NCBI GenBank assembly: GCA_964522445.1
Contig: CAZFUY010000083.1
Location: 1-13,192, forward strand
DNA length: 13,192 nt
DNA from: CAZFUY01 sp964522445
GTDB lineage: Bacteria; Pseudomonadota; Gammaproteobacteria; SZUA-229
Direction: 5' to 3'
Positions 7,010 to 13,192 of this stretch are shown here, piece after piece. The translations under genes and the position numbers were made by a program. The notes below the pieces were generated by a model. It ran no database searches and had not been told where the DNA came from. It saw only the letters and a list, made by a program, of their open reading frames with translations. Position 1 is the first letter of the stretch; every line of letters begins with the position of its first letter.

Positions 7010-8353
7010 TTATGAAAGCCCTAGTTTCTTTTCAAGATAATGAATATTTGCACCACCTTCCTGAAAAGCGTGGTCATTCATAATATCCATCTGTAATTCG
7101 ACATTGGTGTTAATGCCGTCAATAACTAGTTCAGATAATGCGCCTTTCATACGTGCTATAGCTGTATCGCGAGTGTTTCCATGAGCAATTAGTTTGCCAA
7201 TCATTGAGTCGTAATGCGGTGGTACTGTGTAGCCGCTGTAGATATGTGATTCCACGCGAATGCCTGGGCCACCCGGTGCATGGTAACGACTGATTTTACC
7301 TGGAGAAGGCATGAATGTTTTTGAATGTTCGGCATTAATTCGGCATTCAATAGCGTGACCTGTGAGTGTAATGTCTTGTTGCTTTAAACGTAGAGGTTCA
7401 CCCGATGCGATATAAAGCTGCTCTTTTACAATATCTACACCTGTTACCATTTCAGTAACAGGATGCTCTACCTGAACACGAGTATTCATTTCAATGAAAT
7501 AAAATTCACCGTCTTCAAATAAAAACTCAAATGTTCCTGCGCCGCGATAATTAATCTGGTTACAGGCGTTTACACAAACGGCTCCAATTCTTTCGCGTTG
7601 TTCTGGTGTAATACCTGGGGCTGGGGCTTCTTCAACAACTTTTTGGTTACGACGTTGCATAGAGCAGTCGCGTTCACCCAAATGAACAGCATTGCCCTGA
7701 CCATCAGACAGTACCTGAATTTCAACATGGCGTGGGTGTTCCAGATATTTTTCCATGTACACAGAGTCATTATTAAATGCAGCACCTGCTTCAGCTTTTG
7801 TTAAGCTAATGGCGTTAAGTAATGCCGCTTCAGAATGAACAACACGCATACCGCGGCCACCACCACCACCTGATGCTTTAATAATAATGGGATAACCAAT
7901 TCTTTTAGCAATTTCTATGTTTGTATTGCCATCACTTCCCAGTTCACCATCAGAGCCTGGTACGCAGGGTACGCCAGCTTTTTGCATGGCCGCAATGGCG
8001 GCAACTTTGTCACCCATAATGCGGATGGAATCGGCTTTAGGTCCGATGAAAATAAAACCACTGTCTTCAACGCGCTCTGCAAAATCTGCATTTTCAGACA
8101 GAAAACCATATCCAGGATGAATAGCCATTGCGTCGGTTACTTCAGCGGCACTAATAATGGCAGGGATATTTAAATAACTTTGTAATGATGGCGCAGGCCC
8201 AATACATACAGATTCATCTGCAAGACGAACGTGTTTTAAATCTCGGTCTGCTTCTGAATGAATGGCAACTGTTTTAATGCCTAATTCACGACAGGCTCTT
8301 AAAATGCGAAGAGCAATTTCGCCTCGATTGGCAATGACTACTTTTTCTAACAT
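7010..8353 (-). CDS. accC: biotin carboxylase subunit of acetyl-CoA carboxylase
   Basis: Carboxylates the biotin on AccB with bicarbonate and ATP, the first half-reaction of malonyl-CoA formation for fatty acid synthesis. At 447 aa it has the usual length. It starts MLEKVVIANRGEIALRI, the N-terminal biotin-carboxylase domain. The ATP-grasp domain has K116, K159, the glycine-rich loop SGGGGGRGM (161-169), H209, C230 and K238. Metal and substrate residues E276, E288, N290 (FIEMNTRVQ), R292 and E296 are present, as is R338 near the catalytic site. All match E. coli numbering, so it should be active. It is the gene after accB; the 144-base gap (8354-8497) shows no clear hairpin or gene. Only a weak AAGAA lies upstream of the ATG as a possible ribosome site. 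Confidence 0.98.
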   Translation of the reverse strand: MLEKVVIANRGEIALRILRACRELGIKTVAIHSEADRDLKHVRLADESVCIGPAPSLQSYLNIPAIISAAEVTDAMAIHPGYGFLSENADFAERVEDSGFIFIGPKADSIRIMGDKVAAIAAMQKAGVPCVPGSDGELGSDGNTNIEIAKRIGYPIIIKASGGGGGRGMRVVHSEAALLNAISLTKAEAGAAFNNDSVYMEKYLEHPRHVEIQVLSDGQGNAVHLGERDCSMQRRNQKVVEEAPAPGITPEQRERIGAVCVNACNQINYRGAGTFEFLFEDGEFYFIEMNTRVQVEHPVTEMVTGVDIVKEQLYIASGEPLRLKQQDITLTGHAIECRINAEHSKTFMPSPGKISRYHAPGGPGIRVESHIYSGYTVPPHYDSMIGKLIAHGNTRDTAIARMKGALSELVIDGINTNVELQMDIMNDHAFQEGGANIHYLEKKLGLS

Positions 8354-8497
8354 ATAAATTCTTTTTTATTTAATGTAAATATTAATTAAAACTCAGTAAG
8401 TGCCGCTTGCTTCTGTATGATTTTATGGCAAGGAGGAAAATATCTATTCCCTGATGCTGCCATGAAATTGTACAGAGGCGAGCTGGGTGCTTACAAT

Positions 8498-8950
8498 TTA
8501 CTCGATAACAAACATGGGTTGCCCAAACTCAACAGGCTGACCATCGTCAACAAGAATGGCTTTAACTGTGCCCGATTTATCTGCTTCAATCTGGTTAAGG
8601 ATTTTCATTGCTTCAATAATGCACAATGTTTCGCCTTCGTTAACGTGCTTACCAACTTCAGTGAAAGTAGGTGCGCCGGGTGATGAAGAACGATAGAAAG
8701 TACCCACCATAGGTGAGGTCACTTTGTGGCCTGAAATTTCTTCTTCTGCAGAAGACTCTTCACTGGCCGGGCTGGGCGCGGCGGCAGGTGCAGCAACAGG
8801 TGCTGCATAAGCAACAGGCGCAGCAGCCATAGGCACACTAGCTGCCTGTCGTGTTATGCGAACAGATTCTTCACCTTCTTTAATTTCAATTTCGGCGATG
8901 CCAGATTCATCCAGCAGCTCTATTAATTTTTTTATCTTGCGTATATCCAT
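8498..8950 (-). CDS. accB: biotin carboxyl carrier protein of acetyl-CoA carboxylase
   Basis: Carries biotin between AccC and the carboxyltransferase (AccA/AccD, not in this window). The 150-aa protein starts MDIRKIKKLIELLDESGI, the conserved N-terminal dimerisation segment. It then has an Ala/Pro-rich flexible linker (about 35-65) and a C-terminal biotinyl domain with GHKVTSPMVGTFYRS. The biotin acceptor is Lys116 in EAMKILNQIEADKSG, 34 residues from the C-terminus as in E. coli (K122 of 156). The residue after the lysine is Ile where Met is most common (AMKM), a conservative change. The gene begins 23 bases after aroQ. A short AT-rich palindrome occupies most of that gap, and no strong Shine-Dalgarno sequence is visible. 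Confidence 0.97.
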   Translation of the reverse strand: MDIRKIKKLIELLDESGIAEIEIKEGEESVRITRQAASVPMAAAPVAYAAPVAAPAAAPSPASEESSAEEEISGHKVTSPMVGTFYRSSSPGAPTFTEVGKHVNEGETLCIIEAMKILNQIEADKSGTVKAILVDDGQPVEFGQPMFVIE

Positions 8951-8954
8951 AGGG

Positions 8955-8969
8955 TTTTAAGCCTTAAAA
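8955..8969. other. AT-rich palindrome just upstream of accB
   Basis: TTTTAAG-C-CTTAAAA is a perfect 7-base inverted repeat with a one-base centre, ending 4 bases from the accB start codon and overlapping the only AAGG available as a ribosome site. It could be an operator or could affect translation initiation. It could also be chance in AT-rich intergenic sequence. Confidence 0.35.
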
Positions 8970-8973
8970 TAAG

Positions 8974-9411
8974 TTATTCGATGTGTTTGATAGCAGCACG
9001 CAGGGCTAATTCATAACCCATTGAGCCAAGCCCTGATATCACCCCAGTGGCAATATCAGAAAAATAAGATTGTTTACGAAAATCCTCACGGGCATGCACG
9101 TTTGAAAGGTGCAGTTCTATGAAAGGAATTTTCACACCACTCAGTGCGTCACGAATAGCAACACTGGTGTGAGTAAAAGCGGCAGGGTTAATAATAATAA
9201 AAGCGGTTTCATCATCCTGGGCTTTGTGAATCCGCTCTATCAATTCATGTTCCACATTACTCTGTAAATGTGAAATAGTATGTTTCATATCTTTAGCCAG
9301 TTTTGCTACATCAGAAATGATGTCATCAAGTGATTTATTACCGTAATGTTCAGGTTCCCGGCTGCCAAGCAGGTTTAGATTGGGACCATTTAGAACGAGA
9401 ATTTGAGCCAT
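8974..9411 (-). CDS. aroQ: type II 3-dehydroquinate dehydratase
   Basis: Converts 3-dehydroquinate to 3-dehydroshikimate in the shikimate pathway; the type II enzyme is a cytoplasmic dodecamer and needs no Schiff-base lysine. At 145 aa it is of standard length. The N-terminal signature ILVLNGPNLNLLGSREPEHYG contains N11, R18 and the catalytic Tyr23. INPAAFTHTSVAIRDAL (74-90) supplies N75 and H81, and IELHLSNVHARE (98-109) supplies the second catalytic His101 and R108. Two positions differ from the common INPGAYTHTS form (A77 for G, F79 for Y); both are conservative. It lies 23 bases before accB, the usual gammaproteobacterial arrangement, and 268 bases after the thioredoxin gene, so it may start its own transcript. 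Confidence 0.97.
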   Translation of the reverse strand: MAQILVLNGPNLNLLGSREPEHYGNKSLDDIISDVAKLAKDMKHTISHLQSNVEHELIERIHKAQDDETAFIIINPAAFTHTSVAIRDALSGVKIPFIELHLSNVHAREDFRKQSYFSDIATGVISGLGSMGYELALRAAIKHIE

Positions 9412-9477
9412 TTTTAGATATGTATTAATTCATAGAGTGGATATGCCGAGATTTTGCACGGATTTTGACTCGATGTC

Positions 9478-9502
9478 TACCTGTTTTCGGGATTTACAGG
9501 TA
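9478..9502. promoter_or_regulatory. inverted repeat upstream of aroQ, possible operator
   Basis: TACCTGT (9478-9484) and ACAGGTA (9496-9502) are a perfect 7-base inverted repeat with an 11-base centre, about 67 bases upstream of aroQ in the leader between the thioredoxin gene and aroQ. The form suits a dimeric regulator site or a small hairpin. No -35/-10 pair beside it is convincing. Chance remains a real alternative. Confidence 0.25.
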
Positions 9503-9610
9503 AATTCGCTGGAGATCGCATCACTTTAGATTGTTTTTGTGACTGACCTGGAAAAAGTTGTTGTTATAGAATTGTCCAATCCCAATACTGTTAAAAAATC
9601 TGTATCAAGG

Positions 9611-9640
9611 CAGGGTGTGCCGTGCGCACGGCGCACCCTG
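9611..9640. repeat. GC-rich palindrome after the thioredoxin gene, REP-like or terminator
   Basis: A 30-base palindrome begins CAGGGTG, has centre GTGCGCAC and ends CACCCTG. All positions pair except one T-G pair (9618/9633), in a region otherwise rich in A and T. It lies 40 bases after the thioredoxin stop. On the minus strand six T residues occur about 12 bases past the stem, too far for an ideal intrinsic terminator. Its composition and symmetry resemble short dispersed palindromes found in intergenic DNA of many proteobacteria. A role in ending the dsbD-thioredoxin transcript is plausible. Confidence 0.65.
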
Positions 9641-9679
9641 CTCAGACAAAAATACTTAACTTACTGGCATTGGTTCTGG

Positions 9680-10231
9680 CTAAAGTAATTTTTTAATAAT
9701 TTTTTCAGCATAGATTTTAGATATCTCACCGGGTCTGGTCTGGATTATTTTTCCTTCTCTATCCACAAAGGCAGTAAAAGGAAGTGCGTTAACTCGGTTA
9801 CCATAAATACGGGCAATTTCCATGGCTTTTAATTCAGCGGCCATTATTGGGTAATTTATACCCATTGTATCGGCATAATCTCTTACGGATTCTTCATCAT
9901 CAATGGCCAGACCAATCACCTGAAAACCCTGTGTGCCATATTGTTCCTGTAATTCTATAAAAGCGGGGATTTCTTTTTTGCAGGGTGGACACCAGGTTGC
10001 CCAGAAATTAACCAGTAAGACTTTTCCATCCCATTCAGCCATATTGCGTGTTTTGCCCTCAATATCTTTCAGCTCAAACGGGGGTCTTAGTTTACCTATT
10101 ACGCTTGTGTCGGTAGGAGGTAATGCAATGGGAAGATTCTGTGTTTCGTGTGAGGTTAAAACGCGTTGCAAACCAAAGCCGGTAGCACCGGCAATGATAA
10201 GTATAGAAATAAATATAATGGGACTTTTCAT
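9680..10231 (-). CDS. membrane-anchored TlpA/ResA-like thiol-disulfide oxidoreductase
   Basis: Periplasmic thioredoxin-fold protein of 183 aa. Residues about 4-22 are an uncleaved signal or membrane anchor (IIFISILIIAGATGFG). The thioredoxin domain runs from about 48 to the end: a PPFELKDIEGK start typical of the AhpC-TSA/TlpA group, the redox motif NFWATWCPPCKKE with C81 and C84, FQVIGLAIDD, and a cis-proline segment ALPFTAFVD. The WCPPC motif is usual for reducing TlpA/ResA/CcmG-type proteins, which receive electrons from DsbD or CcdA. The dsbD gene lies directly upstream on the same strand, 145 bases away, which supports that partnership. Roles in cytochrome c maturation or general periplasmic reduction are possible; sequence alone does not decide. 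Confidence 0.92.
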   Translation of the reverse strand: MKSPIIFISILIIAGATGFGLQRVLTSHETQNLPIALPPTDTSVIGKLRPPFELKDIEGKTRNMAEWDGKVLLVNFWATWCPPCKKEIPAFIELQEQYGTQGFQVIGLAIDDEESVRDYADTMGINYPIMAAELKAMEIARIYGNRVNALPFTAFVDREGKIIQTRPGEISKIYAEKIIKKLL

Positions 10232-10271
10232 GGTTTATGTCTCGATAATTTATCCCGATGTGGGAAATGAT

Positions 10272-10340
10272 GTCATCCCGAGCGTAGCCGAGGGATCTTG
10301 CGCTTTATAATCCAGGATCCTCGGCTGTGCTCGGGATGAC
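10272..10340. repeat. imperfect inverted-repeat element between dsbD and the thioredoxin gene
   Basis: GTCATCCCGAGC (10272-10283) and GCTCGGGATGAC (10329-10340) form a perfect 12-bp outer stem. A 2x2 internal loop follows, then an 8-bp inner stem, AGCCGAGG (10286-10293) with CCTCGGCT (10319-10326), around an AT-richer 25-base loop. The TCATCCCGAGC...CCGAGGGATC pattern is familiar to me as a dispersed palindromic element in many bacterial genomes. It sits 36 bases after the dsbD stop and 40 before the thioredoxin start. No T-run follows on the minus strand, so an mRNA-stability or partial-termination role is more likely than full termination. Confidence 0.75.
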
Positions 10341-10376
10341 AAAAATAGTCTGAGATGACAAAATTTTTGTTAAATT

Positions 10377-12236
10377 TTAATTCAATGCCTGTTTTACGTG
10401 AGCTGAGAATTTTTCTGCGGGCATATAACCAACAATGCGATAATTTCGTATTTCTTTTCCACTTGCATCAAAAAGAATAATGGCAGGTGGCCCTATAATG
10501 CCAAAGCTTTTATAAAGTTCTTTATCCAGTGCATCATTATCGGTGACATCGGCCTGCAATAAAATTGTATTTTTTAAGGCGGCCTGCACGGAGGCATCAG
10601 TAAAAGTAAGTTTTTCCATTTCTTTACAGGATACACACCAGTCAGCATAAAAATCTAACATCACTGTTTTGTTTTTTGCTTTGGCCGATGCCAGTGCCTT
10701 GTTTAAACCATCTATCCCTTTTATTTTTTTGAATACAAGATGTTCACTTTGTGTTTGTTGATGTGATGAAGTTGCTGCTAATGCTTTAAGCGGTTGCATC
10801 ATATCTTTGCTGCCAGCAGAAGCGCCGATTAATAATAAGATGCCATAGGTGAAGATAATAAGCCCCATGCCTTTCCATAATTTTTTCCAGCCAGTTGCTT
10901 CAGCTTGCAGGCCTTCCAGTGCGCCCATATAAATAGATGAGACTATAAATAATATTGCCCATAAAATAAGTGCAATGGTCTCCGGAATTATTCGTTCCAG
11001 CATCCATATTGCGACAGCTAACATCATTACACCAAATACAGCTTTTATTGCATCCATCCACATGCCGGCTCGGGGTAATAATTTTCCTGCAGAAGTGCCA
11101 ATAACAATTAACGGAGCACCCATGCCCATGCTTAATGCAAATAATGCCGTGCCGCCAAGCACCGCATCACCTGTTTGGCCAATATAAATAAGTGCGCCTG
11201 CCAAAGGTGCAGCAACACAGGGGCCAACAATTAAAGCTGATAAAAATCCCATAATTGCAACGCCCGTTAATGTGCCCCCCTGTTGTTTGTTGCTTACTTC
11301 TGTTAAGCGGCTTTGAATAAAGTTGGGCATTTGTAAATCATAAAAACCAAACATAGATAAAGATAAAATGGCAAATACGCCTGCAAATGATCCAAGTATC
11401 CAGGGGTTCTGGAATGCGGCCTGAATATTTTCACCAAACAGACCTGCAAATACGCCTGCAGCTGTGTAAGTAACAGCCATGGCCAGTACATAAACTAAAG
11501 AAAGTGTGAACGCATTTTTAGTACTGATATTATCTCCCTGACCAACAATAATGCTGGATAGAATGGGAATCATGGGGAATACGCAGGGTGTAAATGCGAG
11601 CAATAAACCGAAACCAAAAAAGCTTAAAATGGTTAAGATTGCACTGCCTGAATTTAATGATGCTGCAATTTGGTCCTGTTCTGATACGGGGGCAGAAGGT
11701 GATGTGGTTTCTAAAGTTGCCGCAGCAGCAGAAGAAATGGGATTGATATTTAAGGTTACAGTTTTTGTAATGGGTGGATAACAAATGCCTGAGATTTCAG
11801 AGCAGCCCTGATACTTAACCTTGAAACTGGCTGATTTGGCACCATCTTTTATTTCAGTAACAGGCAAAATGGCACTGGCCTGATGATGGAAAACATAAAT
11901 CTCACCAAAATACTCGTCGTGTTTTAATTCGCCCTCATCAAGCTGGATCTGACCAGTGGATATATTGCTTGCATCAACAGGAATGATTTTTATTTTGCTG
12001 CGATACATATAATGACCGTCAGCAATTTCCCAGTTGGCAGTTACTTTGCCATTGTTGCTACTGGTGCTGAGTATAAAGGCCTGGTCTGGTTCTAGAATTT
12101 CATCTGAACCACCACCCATGCCGCCGCCGAGGGATTCAAAAGGGTTTGCTGCAAAAGCCGTTTGCAGTGGGCTAAAAGCAATGAGTAACAACAGAAATAG
12201 ATGTTGAAGCCAATGTTTTTTTATAGATAAATTCAT
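10377..12236 (-). CDS. dsbD: thiol:disulfide interchange protein DsbD
   Basis: Inner-membrane electron transporter that passes reducing power from cytoplasmic thioredoxin to periplasmic proteins. The 619-aa protein has all three parts. A signal peptide (cleavage near AFAA, residue 30) leads to the periplasmic alpha domain with C145 and C152 in GCSEISGICYPP. The beta domain (about 200-475), with eight predicted membrane segments, has redox cysteines C218 (FTPCVFPMIP) and C340 (VGPCVAAPLAGA). The gamma thioredoxin domain (about 500-619) has DFYADWCVSCKE with C534 and C537. The alpha cysteines are separated by six residues rather than the five of E. coli. A glycine-rich stretch (LGGGMGGGS) follows the signal peptide. 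It is first in the minus-strand block, upstream of the TlpA-like gene, and divergent from fxsA. Confidence 0.97.
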   Translation of the reverse strand: MNLSIKKHWLQHLFLLLLIAFSPLQTAFAANPFESLGGGMGGGSDEILEPDQAFILSTSSNNGKVTANWEIADGHYMYRSKIKIIPVDASNISTGQIQLDEGELKHDEYFGEIYVFHHQASAILPVTEIKDGAKSASFKVKYQGCSEISGICYPPITKTVTLNINPISSAAAATLETTSPSAPVSEQDQIAASLNSGSAILTILSFFGFGLLLAFTPCVFPMIPILSSIIVGQGDNISTKNAFTLSLVYVLAMAVTYTAAGVFAGLFGENIQAAFQNPWILGSFAGVFAILSLSMFGFYDLQMPNFIQSRLTEVSNKQQGGTLTGVAIMGFLSALIVGPCVAAPLAGALIYIGQTGDAVLGGTALFALSMGMGAPLIVIGTSAGKLLPRAGMWMDAIKAVFGVMMLAVAIWMLERIIPETIALILWAILFIVSSIYMGALEGLQAEATGWKKLWKGMGLIIFTYGILLLIGASAGSKDMMQPLKALAATSSHQQTQSEHLVFKKIKGIDGLNKALASAKAKNKTVMLDFYADWCVSCKEMEKLTFTDASVQAALKNTILLQADVTDNDALDKELYKSFGIIGPPAIILFDASGKEIRNYRIVGYMPAEKFSAHVKQALN

Positions 12237-12561
12237 TAATCAGGTTCTCTTGCGTGGGGGTTAATTTTTTTTATAGATGTACTTTATAGTTCTACACGGG
12301 TTAAATTCAGGTTAAGCAACAACCAATGAGTCTTTTGCGCGATATTATAAGCCCATTTATGAAACCGGGTAATATAGTACCAGCTTAGAGCAGGTATTCG
12401 ATGATAAGTTCTTCGCTAAAATTATTGAAGGTATATGAACATAATGCTTTTTATACTGTCAGGGCATGTGCATAGTGTATTCAGGTTTTCTCTGGATACT
12501 GAGCATTCTGATGACAGAGGATTTTTGATCCAAGAAATTTATAATTAACAGGTTATCCCAG
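12237..12561. other. divergent intergenic region between dsbD and fxsA
   Basis: These 325 bases contain no open frame I can support as a gene on either strand; the minus-strand frame at 12459-12737 runs into fxsA and has no recognisable features. The half near dsbD is AT-rich with a candidate minus-strand promoter at 12344-12372. The half near fxsA has TTGAAG at 12425-12430 and several AT-rich hexamers, including TATAAT about 20 bases before fxsA, but none is paired at 16-18 bases, so the fxsA promoter is not assigned. Confidence 0.6.
12344..12372 (-). promoter_or_regulatory. candidate sigma70 promoter for dsbD
   Basis: On the minus strand a perfect TATAAT (-10, plus positions 12344-12349) lies 17 bases from a weak -35, TTACCC (12367-12372, 3 of 6 consensus). 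It would give a leader of about 100 bases before dsbD. The spacing and -10 are good; the -35 is poor. Confidence 0.4.
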
Positions 12562-12999
12562 ATGATTAAATATTGGCCCATTTTATTTTTTACTATCCCC
12601 ATTGTAGAGGTGTATTTTCTTATACAGGTGGGCTCAGTTATAGGCGCTGGCTGGACTATTCTGCTGGTTGTTTTTACTGCGGTTATTGGTGTTAACCTGC
12701 TTCGACAGCAGGGTTTAAAAACACTGCTAAAAGCCAATCACTTAATGGATCAGGGGCAGGTGCCGGCCATGGAAATGATGGAAGGCTTATTTCTGGCAGT
12801 TGGAGGCGCCTTACTGATTACGCCAGGTTTTTTTACTGATGCCATTGGTTTTATTTGCCTGATACCCGTCACTCGACGTGGAATAATTAACTACATGCTC
12901 TTGAATTCTACATTCCAGTCCACATATACCGTTCACAAAGAAAATTATCGTCGTGAAGAGAGCAAGACGATTGAAGGTGAATTTCACCGGGAAGATTAA
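12562..12999 (+). CDS. fxsA: FxsA family inner-membrane protein
   Basis: A 145-aa inner-membrane protein. The family is named for E. coli FxsA, whose overproduction relieves F-plasmid exclusion of phage T7; its normal function is not known. The sequence has the family pattern: a first membrane segment (about 5-22) with IPIVEVYFLIQVG, a second (about 28-46) with WTILLVVFTAVIG, the conserved LLRQQGLKTL (47-56), a third hydrophobic region with GALLITPGFFTDAIG (82-96), then IPVTRR. The polar cytoplasmic tail ends in IEGEFHRED; an IEGE-type tail is typical of the family. A weak CAGG lies upstream of the ATG. It precedes groES on the same strand, a common gammaproteobacterial pairing, but groES has its own promoter and operator. 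Confidence 0.95.
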   Translation: MIKYWPILFFTIPIVEVYFLIQVGSVIGAGWTILLVVFTAVIGVNLLRQQGLKTLLKANHLMDQGQVPAMEMMEGLFLAVGGALLITPGFFTDAIGFICLIPVTRRGIINYMLLNSTFQSTYTVHKENYRREESKTIEGEFHRED

Positions 13000-13026
13000 A
13001 TTTTCCAGGTTTAGTGCTTCAATCTC

Positions 13027-13054
13027 TTGACTCATAGCGACACCCGACTATCAT
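13027..13054 (+). promoter_or_regulatory. sigma70-like promoter of groES(L)
   Basis: TTGACT (13027-13032, 5 of 6) and TATCAT (13049-13054, 5 of 6) are separated by 16 bases. The -10 abuts the CIRCE operator, so the transcription start should fall inside the operator, the usual HrcA repression geometry. A sigma32-like CTTGAC overlaps the -35, but the matching CCCCATNT box is poor. Confidence 0.75.
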
Positions 13055-13080
13055 TAGCACTCTAATGAGTAGAGTGCTAA
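13054..13080 (+). promoter_or_regulatory. CIRCE operator (HrcA binding site)
   Basis: TTAGCACTC, nine bases, then GAGTGCTAA: both half-sites match the CIRCE consensus at all 9 positions with the canonical 9-base spacer. CIRCE is bound by the repressor HrcA, whose activity depends on GroEL. It lies 28 bases before the groES ATG and directly after the -10, so heat-shock derepression of groESL is expected. An hrcA gene is not in this window. Confidence 0.97.
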
Positions 13081-13108
13081 TTATTATAACTTGAGGATAT
13101 CTAATAGA

Positions 13109-13192
13109 TGAATATTCGCCCCTTACAGGACCGTCTGGTCGTAAAACGTATGGAAGAAGAACGCACCAGTGCTGGTGGTATCGTTATTCCTG
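13109..13192 (+). CDS. groES: co-chaperonin GroES (5' part, cut by window end)
   Basis: The first 28 codons of GroES, the heptameric lid of the GroEL folding chamber. MNIRPLQDRLVVKR followed by EEERTSAGGIVIP matches the conserved GroES N-terminus, including the start of the mobile loop region (SAGGIV). The ATG is preceded by TTGAGGAT, with GAGG about 12 bases upstream as the ribosome site. The CIRCE element and promoter upstream make this the head of a groES-groEL operon; groEL would lie beyond the window. Confidence 0.97.

Noticed and set aside
8417..8683. An 88-codon plus-strand frame across the accB-accC gap, with AAGGAGG near its start
   Set aside because: The AAGGAGG lies inside the frame rather than before its ATG, and most of the frame is antisense to the conserved biotinyl domain of accB.
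8482..8950. accB as a degenerate gene because the biotin motif reads AMKI rather than AMKM
   Set aside because: The acceptor lysine, its 34-residue distance from the C-terminus and all surrounding residues are intact; Ile for Met is conservative.
12459..12737. A 92-codon minus-strand frame before fxsA
   Set aside because: It overlaps the conserved fxsA N-terminus in antisense and lacks any recognisable feature.
13026..13050. A sigma32-type heat-shock promoter before groES
   Set aside because: CTTGAC resembles the -35, but the expected CCCCATNT box is poorly matched (CCCGACTA) and the spacing is short; the sigma70 plus CIRCE reading explains the site better.

Overview
The window reads as chromosomal DNA of an AT-leaning gammaproteobacterium. 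Three things point there: the minus-strand block dsbD - thioredoxin - aroQ - accB - accC - prmA - DUF3426 protein (the acc/prmA order of Pseudomonas-like and sulfur- or methane-oxidising gammaproteobacteria), fxsA directly before groES, and a GlyGly-CTERM-like protein tail. The species cannot be named from sequence alone. No rRNA, tRNA, CRISPR array or transposase is visible.

Layout. Positions 1-95 carry what may be the last 30 codons of an upstream gene. Positions 111-5053 hold two large plus-strand genes for exported proteins. The first (798 aa) has a signal peptide, seven FG-GAP-type repeats, three choice-of-anchor D domains and a Gly-rich/hydrophobic/basic C-terminal sorting tail. The second (805 aa) is a lipoprotein with a PKD/K319-like domain, seven SBBP-type repeats and a small C-terminal domain. 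Positions 5054-5267 are a convergent junction with a hairpin. Positions 5268-12236 are a minus-strand housekeeping block. Read in the direction of transcription it is dsbD, a membrane-anchored TlpA-like thioredoxin, aroQ, accB, accC, prmA and a zinc-ribbon DUF3426 protein. Positions 12237-12561 are the divergent intergenic region. fxsA (12562-12999) follows on the plus strand, then a sigma70-like promoter, a perfect CIRCE operator and the first 28 codons of groES.

How the genes fit together. DsbD moves electrons across the inner membrane, and the adjacent thioredoxin is a plausible periplasmic acceptor. AccB and AccC are the biotin carrier and biotin carboxylase of acetyl-CoA carboxylase. AroQ serves the shikimate pathway, and PrmA methylates ribosomal protein L11. 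groES is evidently under HrcA/CIRCE heat-shock control.

The most noteworthy points are (i) three unrelated palindromic elements, each in a different gap of the minus-strand block just after a stop codon, one of which fills the whole accC-prmA gap and contains a nested palindrome; and (ii) two adjacent, unrelated proteins that each carry exactly seven propeller-type repeats but use different surface anchors, placed where dusB-fis often follows prmA in related genomes. I see no clear new defence or metabolic system; the surface-protein pair is the best candidate for undescribed biology.
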